Assembly: GCA_003427395.1 (NCBI GenBank)
Contig: BFEA01000705.1
Location: forward strand, 518,449 to 582,448
DNA from: Chara braunii
Taxonomy: Eukaryota > Streptophyta > Charophyceae > Charales > Characeae
DNA: 64,000 nt
Reading direction: 5' to 3'
Part shown: piece by piece, positions 33,080 through 43,330 of the stretch
Position numbering within the stretch: position 1 is the first letter of the stretch
Layout: the number at the start of each line of letters is the position of its first letter
Notes under the pieces: generated by a model
Seen by the model: the letters and a program-made list of their open reading frames with translations, nothing else
Told to the model about the DNA's origin: nothing
The model's database searches: none
Program-made: the position numbers and the translations under genes

Positions 33080-34133
33080 CGAAGGGCGACGTTGACAACA
33101 ATGTGGTTCTGAAAATGGTTCGGTAGGTCTGAGCGTCGCACAGTATCAGTTTATTTAGGTGTTCGTCAGAGCTAGACCCAACCTTGGGCCTAACACTAGC
33201 GGTTATGGCATCAAACTTTCATCAAAGAGATTCAGGGATCGAGACTGAGCAGCGACTACGTGAGGATATCAAAGTGGCGCGAAGGAACCACGAGGTTGAG
33301 GGTCCGGTGGGGCTATCCCCCTTTGGTTTTGCCGTCGGCGGCGTCAGAACGGTATTAGTGGTTCCCTTTTCCTCGTTCGTCGTATTCTCACAAAAAAAAA
33401 AAAAAAAAAAAGTTTCTAAATATTTTTATTAATTCTGTACTATTATTATTTTGCTTCGGTACTCCTTGACTCAGATGCAACGCCGGATTTGGAGGCCGCT
33501 GTGACGGTTGAGGGCCTTGAGCACGCACTTCCTTCTCGTTGACTTATGGGTTATTTGAGTGTTCGGGATGCTGGTGAGGGTCCTTGGTTCCACTGCCTTG
33601 GAGCGTGGACCAGAGGGTTCAACGTGCATGCGTGTCGGCGGATGATTAGCCCACAAGCCGGAAGAAACTTGAGTGGTGGGGATATTCTGCTGGGGCATTG
33701 TTTTGTTCCCCGCAGTCCGCAGTGAAGCGGTGGGTGCGAGTATGCCCACGAGACTCCCCTCCATGCTTGGGCGCAGGGGTTTGACATGCCAAGCTGTGGA
33801 ATCGTGGGACTCCAGTCCACTTTGGTCTTCAAAGCCCATTCGAATCCTTGCTACTACCACCAAGATCTTCACGGGGACCCGACCCACCCAGGCTCACACT
33901 GCTGGCTTAGCAACCGTCCCGCGCTCTCCTGCTCATTGAAGAGGCGGAGTTGCGAAGGCCGAGCATAGGCCGAACGCTGCAGCACCATCTGTAGGGGCTG
34001 ATCGATTTGGTAGTTGAGTTGTTACACACCCTTTAGCTGATTTCGACTTTAGTGACCACCGTCCTACTGTCTCTATCAATCGATACTCGTTGTAGTATCT
34101 GGGTTAGAGCGCAGTTTGACTTTGATTTGGGCC
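33080..34133 (-). pseudogene. Divergent LSU (25S/28S-type) rRNA segment, interrupted by a poly(A) insertion
   Basis: Reading the minus strand from 34133, it follows the central part of eukaryotic LSU rRNA for about 1 kb: AACTGCGCTCTAACC, GACAGTAGGACGGTGGTCA, AAGTCGAAATCAGCTAAAG, GTGTGTAACAACTCAA (the GTPase-centre region), GATCTTGGTGGTAGTAGCAA, then weaker matches down to CCGCTAGTGTTAGGCC near 33200. Identity looks like roughly 70-75%, far below that of normal nuclear rDNA. A hairpin at 34083-34100 keeps its stem with other bases (GATACT/AGTATC). At about 33392-33470 an A run and AT-rich sequence interrupt the homology. It is a fragment with no SSU, 5.8S or full LSU beside it. Confidence 0.8.
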
Positions 34134-34296
34134 ACGGATGCTGTAGGTGGAGGTCACAGCCACATCGGCGTGCAGTCTGGGGAAGGATAGGAGAAAGGCA
34201 GTATTGTTTGTCTGACTGAGTGTATCAAAGGCGGGGCAAGTCTTCATAACTTTGGGGAGGCCCAGTGCTATGTTTATTTTGAGTTGCTTGGATAAC

Positions 34297-34940
34297 CAGA
34301 CATGTTCCATAAGTTTGGGTGGTCTGATTGCTCTGACTTGCGAGGGCTAACTGTGATTGACTCTTTAGGAACCACGTATTGTCCCATAAGTTTGGGTGGC
34401 CTGGTTGCCTTGTTTAATTTGGGTTTTCTCAGTTTCTTTTGATTCTGAACGATGGGGTCTGAGCATGTTTCATAAGTTTGGGTGGCTCAACCCCTTCGGG
34501 AACGAATTAGGCAGAGGGCCAGACATGTTCCATAAGTTTGGGTGATCTTGGTCCAATGCCGCGCACATGCTGGAACCAAAATGTTATAACTTGACTATAC
34601 TTTATTATTATTTTATCTATGAACAGGTTGGTCAGACAGGGTTCCGTAAGTTTGGGTGGTCTGACTATAGCTTATCACAAACTGAAGAGAGTATGAATTA
34701 ATAATAAACTTATGGTACGAAGGGGCAGGCTGAATCTTGAGCTAAAGATGATCGGTTCAGTTATATGCTACCTCAAAAGACTAAGTGCAAATAATTATAT
34801 ATAACTTGGGTACTTAAACAATTCAGGGCGACTAGGGTGACCTAGTCATATGCCAAAAAAAAAAAAAAGTTGTTGTGCCCTGTGTTTGTGTATACTCAAT
34901 GACTGAGCTAGACATGTTCCATATGTTTGGGTGGTCTAGC
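34297..34940. repeat. Six hairpins with one shared loop and different paired stems
   Basis: A loop of about 20 nt, consensus ATGTTCCATAAGTTTGGGTG, recurs six times between inverted arms that differ from copy to copy but still pair. 34297-34326: CAGAC/GTCTG. 34370-34406: AACCA/TGGTT. 34454-34494: GGGGT plus TGAGC with GCTCA plus ACCCC. 34516-34554: GGGCCA/TGGTCC. 34631-34665: GTCAGAC/GTCTGAC. 34907-34940: GCTAGAC/GTCTAGC. Sequence between the units is unrelated, so this is not a simple tandem repeat. No known RNA family recognised. Confidence 0.85.
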
Positions 34941-35216
34941 TTTATGTCCTATGTAAGCTGGGTATAAAGAGATAAATCATTGAAAGACTATGAACTATTG
35001 TTTAATAAGGTCGACTTGGGGATGGTGAGGGTGCTTATCTTTGTGGTTTGGCCTTGCATGTGACTGAGGGAGATTACCACTTGGTCTAAGTTTCAGTTGA
35101 TAAGTAGTCGCTTTAGCTGCCCACCACGTGCTAGAGCCATATGAGTTAATTTCAATTCTTGCATTTTCCGAGCTAAGTTTATTTTACTTAGATCGATTTC
35201 CGCATTTTCAGGGATC

Positions 35217-35815
35217 ATTTATTATACTTGGTCTTGTATAAATCTTGGTAAGTCACTTTCTCTACGGAAAGCGCTGCCGAAATTTCTAAAAAACCAAGAA
35301 GTTAGTCAGATTTTGTCTTTTCAAAGTTCTGCTTGTCTGACTTTTATATATGATTTAGTAAAAATATGGAGAGTCCTCTTTTCTAAAAGGAGTGCTGTCC
35401 AAATTTTTGCTAATTCAGGTAGCTAAACAAGAGTGGACCTTGAGAAGTCAAAGTCATTCTGGATTCTGAACTTAACTTTGTATAAATCTTGGGTTAACAA
35501 TTTTCTAAAGCAAGTGCTGCCCAACTTTTTATAAATCTAAGGAGTTAGTTAAATTTTATCTTAGTTGAACTCAAGTTTGTTTTTTGAGTTCAAATCAGAC
35601 TTAGTACAAATATAAGAAGTCTCATTTTCTGAAGGGAGTGTTGCCCAAATTTTTACTAATTCAGGGAGTTAGACAAAATTTGACTTTCCAGAGTTAAAGA
35701 TTATTTATGTTTTCATATTCGGGCTAGTATAAATTATGAGGAGGCACTTTTCCTACGGGAAGCGCTGCCGAAATTTTATTAGTTTAAAGGAGTTGGACTA
35801 TATTTTGACAGGTGA
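35217..35815. repeat. Degenerate repeat, about 125-bp unit, five copies, each with a small hairpin
   Basis: Units near 35235, 35352, 35478, 35600 and 35727 share a TAGTATAAAT-like start, a T-rich/A- or G-rich hairpin (such as CTTTC...GAAAG and CTTTTCC...GGGAAG), then GCGCTGCC(C/G)AAATTT, TAATTCAGG and GAGTTAG. No reading frame is conserved across units. Confidence 0.75.
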
Positions 35816-36436
35816 CAATTCTGGTAATCCACCTTAAATAGGGGAGATATTGCCGTAGGTCTACATTGCGTTGGGTACTGACTTAGAGGTAGGCCTAGGT
35901 TTAGCTTGTAAGAGGACCTTGGGTGAGAGTGTGCTATGAAGATTCACTCCTCATACACTGATGATTTAACTTGGGCATTGACCTGTTTTATGATACAGAC
36001 CTTCTTTGGACACTCGATTCAGGATTTGGACTAGATTCAGCTTGATCCCAAGGGGATCATCTTCTGTTATCACTGATAACAGGCCGGTTGCCGATTCGCC
36101 GGTTTATGACTCAACTCCATTTCATCCTCAATACTCAACCTATTAAGGTTTTCACCTGGACTTTTATTGCATGGTCATTTAACAAAGATACTGAGTATTT
36201 AATTATGGAAGGTTGGACAAAGGTTGAGGCTTGCATGGCTAGAGTGAGGGGTATGGGTATAAAAATTGATTGAAGTTGACTCCGTGTAGTGTGTGGATTT
36301 TTGGTTGACTCTTTGATGTGATTGCAAGTATGTTCTGTGGTTCAGACTTTGGATTTGATTGCCTGCGATCACATACATATATATGGTTGTGAGGAGTCTC
36401 ACTGTGATTATTAGAAGTGATCGTCACATACTTATT

Positions 36437-36515
36437 CCCCATATATATATATATATATATATATATATCGTCAAATAGAACTGCCCGGTAAACCGTAGGC
36501 AGAGAGGGAGAAGAG
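36437..36515 (-). repeat. Microsatellite-ended repeat, copy 1
   Basis: An (AT)n run at 36440-36468 is preceded, on the minus strand, by CCTCTCTGCCTACGGTTTAC, then CGGGCAGTTCTATTTGACGA. The same core, followed by (TATC)n instead of (AT)n, occurs at 55625-55728. A core of about 45 bp always ending at a simple repeat suggests a mobile element that inserts at or seeds microsatellites. Confidence 0.65.
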
Positions 36516-37199
36516 GACAACAAACGAGGGGCTGTGTATATATATACTTATGGTTGGGTATTCGTGTGGCCAAAGGGCCCACGCTTAAGGGTTTAATTAA
36601 GGTTGAGATTGGGAAAAGGAGGAAAATCACCTCTATTTGTTGTATGTTTCTTAAAGAGATTTTTTAGTTGGACGTTAGTCCTGGGCTTGAATTCGAGATC
36701 CTTGTTCATGACACCCCAGGTCCTAGACTCTACATGGAAAGGATCACCCCCCGCGCAGAGCTTATTTGCCATGCCTACTGGGGCACTCAACCTAAAGACC
36801 GAAGGTGCCGCGGGGGCCGCACGACTGTTCCTTCAGCCGTGCAATATCGTAAAGAGGTAGACTTTAACGATACTTTGAGTTTGACACATGAGTGTCATAA
36901 GTGGTACTCGGATCCACGAAGGACCGCTTGATTATGAGCACTACATAGTACGCCATCATTGTAACTGCTTACGTATTCATGCATTTCCTGGTCGATATGG
37001 GAAGGTCTTGCGCCCGCGCGATTTTATACTAAGTCTCGTGTACGTTGCCCATCCAATTTCCTCATCGGAGAGTTATGGGATGACTACTAAGGCACTAGGA
37101 GTGTTGTCGCGTTGTTTGTTCTATATTGTTCTCTATATGTGCGAGTATGTGTGTGTTTTATTTTTATGTTCTTTAAAGTGGTATACGCATGGTGTGTGG
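36516..37199. other. Unassigned open stretch
   Basis: A plus-strand frame at about 36668-36931 (87 codons, Arg/Cys/His-rich C-terminal half) and an overlapping one to 37211 have no recognisable family. They could be part of a decayed retroelement. Confidence 0.3.
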
Positions 37200-37665
37200 G
37201 ATGCGTCCTAGTCGACTGACGACGAGTCGCGCTTGGGACCTCAGCCCCCCAAGGCGTCGGTTCACGTGTGGGTCCGATAGAGGCGTAAAAACTGCACGTA
37301 CCCTCTATGCTACAGCAAACGAGAAACGCTTTCGGCCGATCCACCTCTGCGGTTGCAGCTGATTAACTTTTGTACTGTGGACTGGTAGCTCGGCGGGGAT
37401 ACGCCCACCGAAGGGAGGTGACAACTTCCGTAAGGTGGAGGTAAGTCGAGCCTCGTGTAGGCCCTATCCTGTCGTAGGGGCTTGCGAGAGGTATGTCTGG
37501 CGCACTCGGCTGGAGCGGCTTGCGGAAGCTCCATGTGCATTTGCGACGAAGAAGTAGACCAACTCCTGAGCGATACGGTCGGGAGGGTCCCGCCCCGCTT
37601 GTGCGGTGCTGGACCGATGCGCTCGACAGCGCGACAATCTCTGAAGATTACATTCACCCGCTATG
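37200..37665 (+). pseudogene. Divergent LSU rRNA domain I-like segment, copy C
   Basis: Sense strand is +. Landmarks in LSU order: GCTACAGCAAACGAGAAACG (near 37308; cf. AGTAACGGCGAGCGAA), GGGAGGTGACAACTTCC (37414), TATCCTGTCGTAGG (37466) and GGCGCACTCGGCTGG (37499). It aligns along its whole length with the minus-strand segment at 15030-15480. Where that copy pairs CTTAGG/CCTAAG this one pairs CTTGGG/CCCAAG, and where it pairs CCCAC/GTGGG this one pairs TCCAC/GTGGA. Both maintain ATAGAGG/CCTCTAT-like and GCCCTA/TAGGGGC stems less clearly. It is isolated from the 33-34 kb LSU piece and on the opposite strand. Confidence 0.5.
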
Positions 37666-38409
37666 ACTCCAAATGTCTAAATTTTATGACTGACAATCCC
37701 TTATGAGGAAGGTAGTCAAGCTTCACATGCACCTACAACCAAGAGGAAGTTTCCCCGCAAGCGGTTTGGAGGCAACAACCTAATAATTATGCATAACTCG
37801 GTGCGGGTTGAAGACTAATCCTATGTGGATGATTCTAGTATAGGTGACGATCTAGAGGTAAGCCCTGATGTAAATCTAGGTGACGAGAACTGATCTTCAT
37901 CAACCCTGATCTGAACAATTTAAAGATGAAAAATTAAATGCCATGAAAATATTTGCCATTATTAACAAGGGATCAGGTTGCAGCTCAATGAAGAAGTCAC
38001 AAGTTCATTTTCCCCGAGGGACTAAGGTTTCTCCAATGAGCCACGGAAAGACCTCCGGATCAATAGGCAACTATGAGAAAAGAGAATGAAAGATAAAGTG
38101 TGTTGTGCGACAATATTCCTGTCTGCATGGAAATAGGCTAAGGATGTAGAGTAGGTATCGACACTTTGTACAACAAAGGAGGTTGAACCATTGCATGAGG
38201 GTTCTTCTAAGGAACCCGAAACTGATTAACAACCTGCCCTTAAGGCCCAATCTAATGCCGACTTCGAGGTTGGACCTTCTCAACAATTTGAGTACCCTAA
38301 CATGAAGGAATCTGCACAGAAGTTCGTAGCAGAATGCAAAGTTTTTCAAAGAACAAACATTCATAGATGACCACCTCTTGGTTTGCGGAAACCCCTACTC
38401 ATCCTTTTC
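37666..38409. other. No feature recognised
   Basis: Stop-rich DNA before the integrase relic; possibly older coding sequence of the same dead element. Confidence 0.4.
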
Positions 38410-39560
38410 GAATCATTTGAATCATTTTTTCTATTGACTTCACAAACATAGAAAATGTAAACAGGCGGGGAATTTCCAAGTCATGGTGACCATCGATCGC
38501 TTCTCCAAGGTTCTCAATCTGATTCCTTTACCACCATATGTGTCAATTGAACTGGTAATTCGTGAGTTTGAACAAACGTATATTTTGTAGTTTAGCCCCT
38601 GAAAACTCTTGTGAATGATCTTTACACTAGTTTTATCAGTTCAAATCCGAAGGACTTCACGACTCAACCCTATGAGATTAAACTCAGTATATATATTTGG
38701 TCGTTATCCAAAAGCTGACAGATATGCTGAAGATATCAACCAAATTGTCACCCAGATCCTCCGTGCCTTAATCATTCATGATTAGAACACGTGGGGTAAA
38801 AAGTTGGATGTGGTAAAAAAGTTGTATAAGAAATCCATTTATTCCACCATCGGTATGTTACCTAATAGGTTGTAGTTTGGATGACAGATCCGCAACTTTT
38901 TTTTTCTTGTTCCTCGTCGATCACCTGATCTAACTCTCGGTATGCCTGATTATAGCAACATATTTTTTTATTTTGTTTTCACGTCGATCACCTGGTCTAA
39001 CTCTCGGTATGCCTCATTATAGGGCAAAGTACCATCCTCTACTCAAGTTTGCTATCACAACAGTGAACAAGCGCCAGAATGTCATGATCAAGTTCGCCAA
39101 TTGGCGACACAAACCTGTGACCTCTGAAGAAGGAGACTACATTTGGGTGAAGATGTACGAGTCTTCGGATGAGGAAGGAATGTTTCGTAAACTGCTCCCA
39201 TTATACTACTACTCTTGGTAAATTTCTAAAGTGGTAGGAGATGATGATTTCAGTCCTTCGTATGTGATTGACGTGCCATCTTATCTGTGCATGTACGCAG
39301 TCTTTCATGCTTCTAAACTCTATCTGTATATTGCTGCTACTTCCTTCTCTGATCGCGGTCCTATGGTCCCTCGTGATATCGATGGCGGTCATGAAATCGA
39401 TAAAATTGTTAAACACAAAGGAAAAGTAAAGGGCAAATAGTACAAGGTCCATTTTTAGTACCATCTGTTAGACAAACTATGTTGGATATCTCAAGAAGTC
39501 CCATTCAAGAATGCACCCCCTTTAATTAATGCATATAAACGTCATACTGCGCTTGACTAG
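38410..39560 (+). pseudogene. Decayed Ty3/gypsy integrase C-terminus with chromodomain (chromovirus-like)
   Basis: Plus-strand traces in several frames follow the integrase order. SIDF, then VMVTIDRFSKVLNLIPLPPY (38480-38545), are the catalytic-core start. KKLYKKSIYSTIGMLPNR (38810-38870) is the core end. GDYIWVKMYESSDEEG (39140-39180) and KLLPLYYYSW are the GPY/F-like region. EIDKIVKHKGKVKGK, then YKVHF and NAYKRHTAL (39390-39560), resemble a chromodomain. Chromodomains direct chromovirus integration to marked heterochromatin. Stops and frameshifts are frequent. A 38-bp piece (TCGATCACCTG(A/G)TCTAACTC...) is duplicated at 38917 and 38982. Confidence 0.75.
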
Positions 39561-39562
39561 GC

Positions 39563-39945
39563 ACTAGCATTCACTGGTTGTCTCATTGCTTGCGAATAGA
39601 CAACAATGGTCTTTGCATTCACAGCCTATGAGATATTTTGTAGGGACTCTTAGAGTTTACTCACTCAAAGTGACCTTGCTCGAGAAGGGGGGGGGGGGGA
39701 GAGAGGAGGGGAAGGGAGAGGAATATAATGACCTGCAAAATCATAAACCGAGACACTAGCATTCACTGGTCGTCTCATTGCTTGCGAATAGACAATAATG
39801 GTCTTTGCATTCACAACCTATGAGATATTTTGTAGGGACTCTTAGAGTTTACTCACTCAAAGTGACCTTGCTCGAGAAGGAGNGGGGGGGGGGGGGGGGG
39901 GGGGGGGGGGGNGAAGGNAGAGGAATATAATGANTNGCNAAATCN
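39563..39945. repeat. Tandem duplication, about 190-bp unit with G-rich tract
   Basis: ACTAGCATTCACTGGT...GAGAAGG-poly(G)-GAAGG...AGAGGAATATAATGA occurs twice, starting near 39565 and 39754. The poly(G)/purine tracts (39687-39720; 39882-39920) resemble a polypurine tract and follow directly on the gypsy relic. Ambiguous bases in the second copy show that the assembly is poor there. Confidence 0.85.
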
Positions 39946-40812
39946 CAACCGAGAACACTATTTTTTCAGTTTTGTTGTTGATGACTTGTCAAAATTCTTA
40001 TATTTTGCTGAGATTTCTAAGTACGTATGTATGCATGATTGCTGAGTTTCCGTGTGTTTGCCTGACTGCATGATTACTTGGGTGTGTGTGACCCTCCAGG
40101 GTACTCGTGTGCTGTGAAGGCCATTGCGCCTGGTAGTTACTTGTGACTGTGATTTTGTGAGGTTGCGGTGGAGACTTAGAAGTAGGCGGGCCCGCATAGG
40201 ATGGAAAACACTCAAGTAGCAGGTAGGTAGGCAAAAAAAGACAAAAAATTAGTGATGGAATTTTAGAGATCCGCCAGGCTTTAGATTCTCAGGGTGCCGA
40301 TCTAGTAGTATGAGTTTAGGGCTTACAATAAGGGATATCAAACTGCAAAAATGTTAACCTCTAAAACGCGGAAGGTACCGATAAGCCAGGGCGGCCGCGC
40401 GCCCTGGAGAGTCACCACTAGGAAGAGCAAAGAGCTCCTCATTTGTGGTGTGGAGGTTTGGGCGCCACTTTGCTGGAGCAAGCGCTTGGCATTGTAGGGT
40501 TGGGGAGGAAGAAGGCAGGCTTGGCCCTCCACCTTGGCTATGGTGGAGAGGACCAAGCACACAACTTCGGAGGAATAGTAGTAGGAGGAGGAAAATGGTT
40601 AGCAAGGCGGAGAGTGGGGGGGTTGCTTACCTGACAATGGTGGTCTGCATCGTCATCTTCTTGGTCAGCACTGCACCTGGAAGGCCCCAGTCGGGGTAGT
40701 GATGAGCATGGCGACCATAGGAGGAGGGACACATTAGCTTCGCACTGTGTAGCATACTGAACATGTTCGGTTGTTCGGCTGAACGTCCCCCAAATGTGTT
40801 TGGCCGAACATA
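39946..40812. other. No gene recognised
   Basis: Contains TTGGCTATGGTGG near 40532, the core of the hairpin family at 41729 and 56500. Frames over 40338-40894 show no domain. Confidence 0.5.
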
Positions 40813-41656
40813 TTAAACCACCAGTACCTCCGAGCCTGTTTTCGCCGACCCTGATTTTCACTGCGCTCCGAGTTTTACCGAGCCTGGATCCCACTCCATT
40901 TCTTTATGGTAGTCTCACGGGAAGAACAAAAAAAAAAAAAAAAAAAAAAAAAAGTTGCGGCCGTGAAAACTCACAAAACAAAAAAAAGAAACAAAGCTCT
41001 GGACATGATTGCAGCTCTATACATTCCCGGAAGTGTTAGTGTGAGTGTGCCCTAAGTGAGGGCATCTCAGCCCCGTGGCCAGGTGGTCAGATTCCAGAAA
41101 CTCAAAAAAAAAAAAAAAAGATTGGCCGTGAAAATGGCAAAGATACATTCCCGTATGTGCCAGTGTGATCAGGGTTACAATCCTCTGAGGGAACACAACT
41201 TGAGCAAATCATGGAGTCAGATTGTCGGATTCCAGAAAAAGAAAACAAGAAAAAAAAACCGGAAACACGGATTTGGCCTTGAAAACGGCTGGATACATGA
41301 CCCTGACAATCATCCGAGGAAACACAGCTAGAGCAGATCACGGATTCCGCCCTGCCTCGTTGGCAGGGGGCACATAACAAACAAAAGAGAAATAATAATA
41401 AAAAAAAAACAATTTCAGAATGTGACCGTCTTTGTTGTAAGATGCATTCAACACTGTGAGCACGGCCTCCTGGACTACCCTGCCCGACATCATTGCAGTA
41501 CAAAGACCTTTTTTTTTTCAATTTTCTTTCGTGCACGGGCAAAAGAAAAATACGATTTTGAGGACATCACCGACCCTGTGTCTGAACCCCGCAAACTTCG
41601 GGTACTGGCCAGCATCTCGTATTTTCCCAACACTGGGGAAGGTACTGGTGGCTTAA
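40813..41656 (+). mobile_element. TTAA-flanked non-autonomous DNA transposon, 844 bp
   Basis: It starts TTAAACCACCAGTACC and ends GGTACTGGTGGCTTAA: inverted termini with TTAA at both outer edges. The interior holds A-rich runs (40929-40953, 41103-41119, 41223-41260) and two or three diverged tandem units with GATCAGGGTTACAATCCTCT. Partial reverse-orientation copies lie at 11640-12131 and 14415-14600. No transposase frame. TTAA duplication is diagnostic of piggyBac-type transposition; that assignment is an inference here. Confidence 0.8.
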
Positions 41657-41728
41657 AAAAAAAAAAAAAAAAAACTTTTTTTTTTGTTTTTTGCATTGTC
41701 TTTTGAACATTGAAGCTTTGCTCCATTA

Positions 41729-41787
41729 GTCCACCATAGCCACCTACTTGACCAAAGAGGAAGGTGTATGAGATGGCTATGATGGAC
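41729..41787. mobile_element. Foldback element with CCACCATAGCC arms, copy 1
   Basis: GTCCACCATAGCCA (41729-41742) pairs with TGGCTATGATGGAC (41774-41787), 13 of 14 positions. The same core forms a hairpin at 56495-56567 and occurs singly near 40532, so this is a dispersed foldback family. Confidence 0.7.
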
Positions 41788-41940
41788 CTCTTCAGTGGCT
41801 AGCAGTAAGGAGAGGATTCAGACATTGACTCTCATCAATTCTTTCATTGTTCGCAGCTAAGGCTGGAATATAGTGGGCTTCAACATCTGTGTCAAGGCGT
41901 TGTATTTTCGGTGGTGGGCGACCAGGACGCAAGTGGGTTC

Positions 41941-42126
41941 TTAAACCACAAGTACGCGGCCCTACCCTTGCAATCCGAAACTTGTCGCCACAAGTAAATG
42001 AGGCCGAAACATCAAGTGATGGGGCCGACGATGATAAATTTGATTGGTGGCCGTGTTTTCGTTTCGCGCCTCCAAAATTTGAGGTGTCAGACCCGCAGCC
42101 CCGGTGCCCATGTACTGGTGCTTTAA
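41941..42126. mobile_element. Short TTAA-flanked MITE
   Basis: Starts TTAAACCACAAGTAC and ends GTACTGGTGCTTTAA. The interior GGGGCCGACGATGATAAATT, then TGATTGGTGGCCG, aligns with GGGTCCGATGATGAATGCC, then GATAAATCCGATTGGCGG, at 51320. Same family as 12222-12378 and 51242-51448, sharing termini with the long element at 40813. Confidence 0.82.
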
Positions 42127-42349
42127 GGTGCAAAAGTTTTTTGGGGACCAGTCCTTGGCGATATTGTGAACGACCTACAACTAGCTCTCGTGTAGCCAGG
42201 ACTTTTGGAAAAAGGAACTACCTTCAGGTGGAAGCATACCCCAAAAAAAATTAAGAAGGGGAGGAGTTGTTGGGAGACCCACGTGTAGGCTGTCCAAGGC
42301 GGACGGTACTGGCGGGTCTAGTCCCACAATTTGCAAGAGGCAGCTTTTT

Positions 42350-42715
42350 GGCAATTTTTTCTGCTCGGAGGACTTCGCAGAAAAATCTGAAAATTTGAGA
42401 ATCCATGGATTAGGTAACGGCCTTTCCAAGAAAAATATCAGAAAATTTTCAAAAAAATCATTAGCGTCGCGAAAGAATCGCCGCGTCGATTCAACAGTCC
42501 ATTTTTGCCACTCAACCATGTGCAGGCCAACGGAAAACGTACTCCAACGTCAATGATTTTTTGCGCTCAGAAGAATGAATGAGAAAATCTAAAAATTTGA
42601 GTGCTCGTAGATTTTGTTGTGATTTTTCAAGGAAAAATATTAAATAAAATAAAATAAAATCATTTTAACCGTTAAATAGATCGCGGCCGCAATTTGACCC
42701 ATATTCCATTTTTGC

Positions 42716-42720
<5 letters not shown>
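42350..42720. repeat. Dispersed repeat family, copies 2 and 3
   Basis: Two diverged copies (about 42350-42525 and 42575-42720) of the 22125-22320 repeat in tandem. Shared blocks are AAAATTTGAG, a GTAGATT-like block, TTTTTCAA and CATTTTTGC(C/T). No coding potential. Confidence 0.6.
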
Positions 42721-42793
<73 letters not shown>

Positions 42794-42794
42794 G
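42719..42794. repeat. (CT)n microsatellite
   Basis: Nearly pure CT dinucleotides; Arg-Glu frames on the minus strand are artefacts. Confidence 0.97.
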
Positions 42795-42799
42795 GTAGC

Positions 42800-43330
42800 C
42801 CCCCCCCCTCCCTCTCTTTGGCCCCAGAATGAGGTTGAAAAGCATGTGTGTGTCGCGGCCGGTGCCTGCCCGCACTGTACAGGTGGGTGCACATGGGGCC
42901 TCACGTGCCTCTCACAAAAACTGGGAATGAACCTTTTTCCACTAAAGTATGGAAACCATGTAAGCCGGCAAAGAACGAACCATTCCCAATGTTGGGAATC
43001 TTTTTTTTTTTTTTCCCTCTTGGTCCCCGCCGTGTCTGCAACGGGCATCCGTTTTTTATTGTAGCAAGCAGATGCCCGTCGCGCCTGTGGTGGGGCAATG
43101 AGAATGAATCTTTCGGTAGACTAGATGTGTTGAGCGGCGGAGCGAGGCCCAAGACACATGGCAATTTTTTTATTTTTTTTTTCGTCGTTGCACCGCCCCA
43201 ATTTTAACGGATGTCCCAGAGGAGGGGATGACCTGGCGTAGGCAATTCTGAATTGCAAAACTTTCGTATCTCCTTCATCTGCTTCTTGCGGGGTTTGAAC
43301 TCCAGTCTGTAGCAGAGGATTTAGGGGCTC
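42800..43330. other. No gene; hairpin and repeat fragments
   Basis: ACGGGCATC/GATGCCCGT (43039-43081 region) form a 9-bp inverted repeat. The stretch GAATGAATCTTTCGGTAG, then GAGCGGCGGAGCGAGGCCC (near 43100-43150), is a diverged copy of sequence at 53760-53840. Confidence 0.5.

Noticed and set aside
34297-34940. CRISPR-like array
   Set aside because: The conserved loop is evenly repeated but spacing is irregular, the arms vary with pairing, and no cas genes or prokaryotic context exist.
34297-34940. Shared-loop hairpins as copies of an LSU rRNA domain V helix
   Set aside because: The reverse complement CACCCA...AACATG has a superficial likeness to a conserved LSU stretch, but six repeats and unrelated surroundings make homology unsupported.
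37087-37344. 85-codon minus-strand frame over LSU-like segment C
   Set aside because: It overlaps a segment that aligns as structured RNA, with length changes that are not multiples of three between copies.
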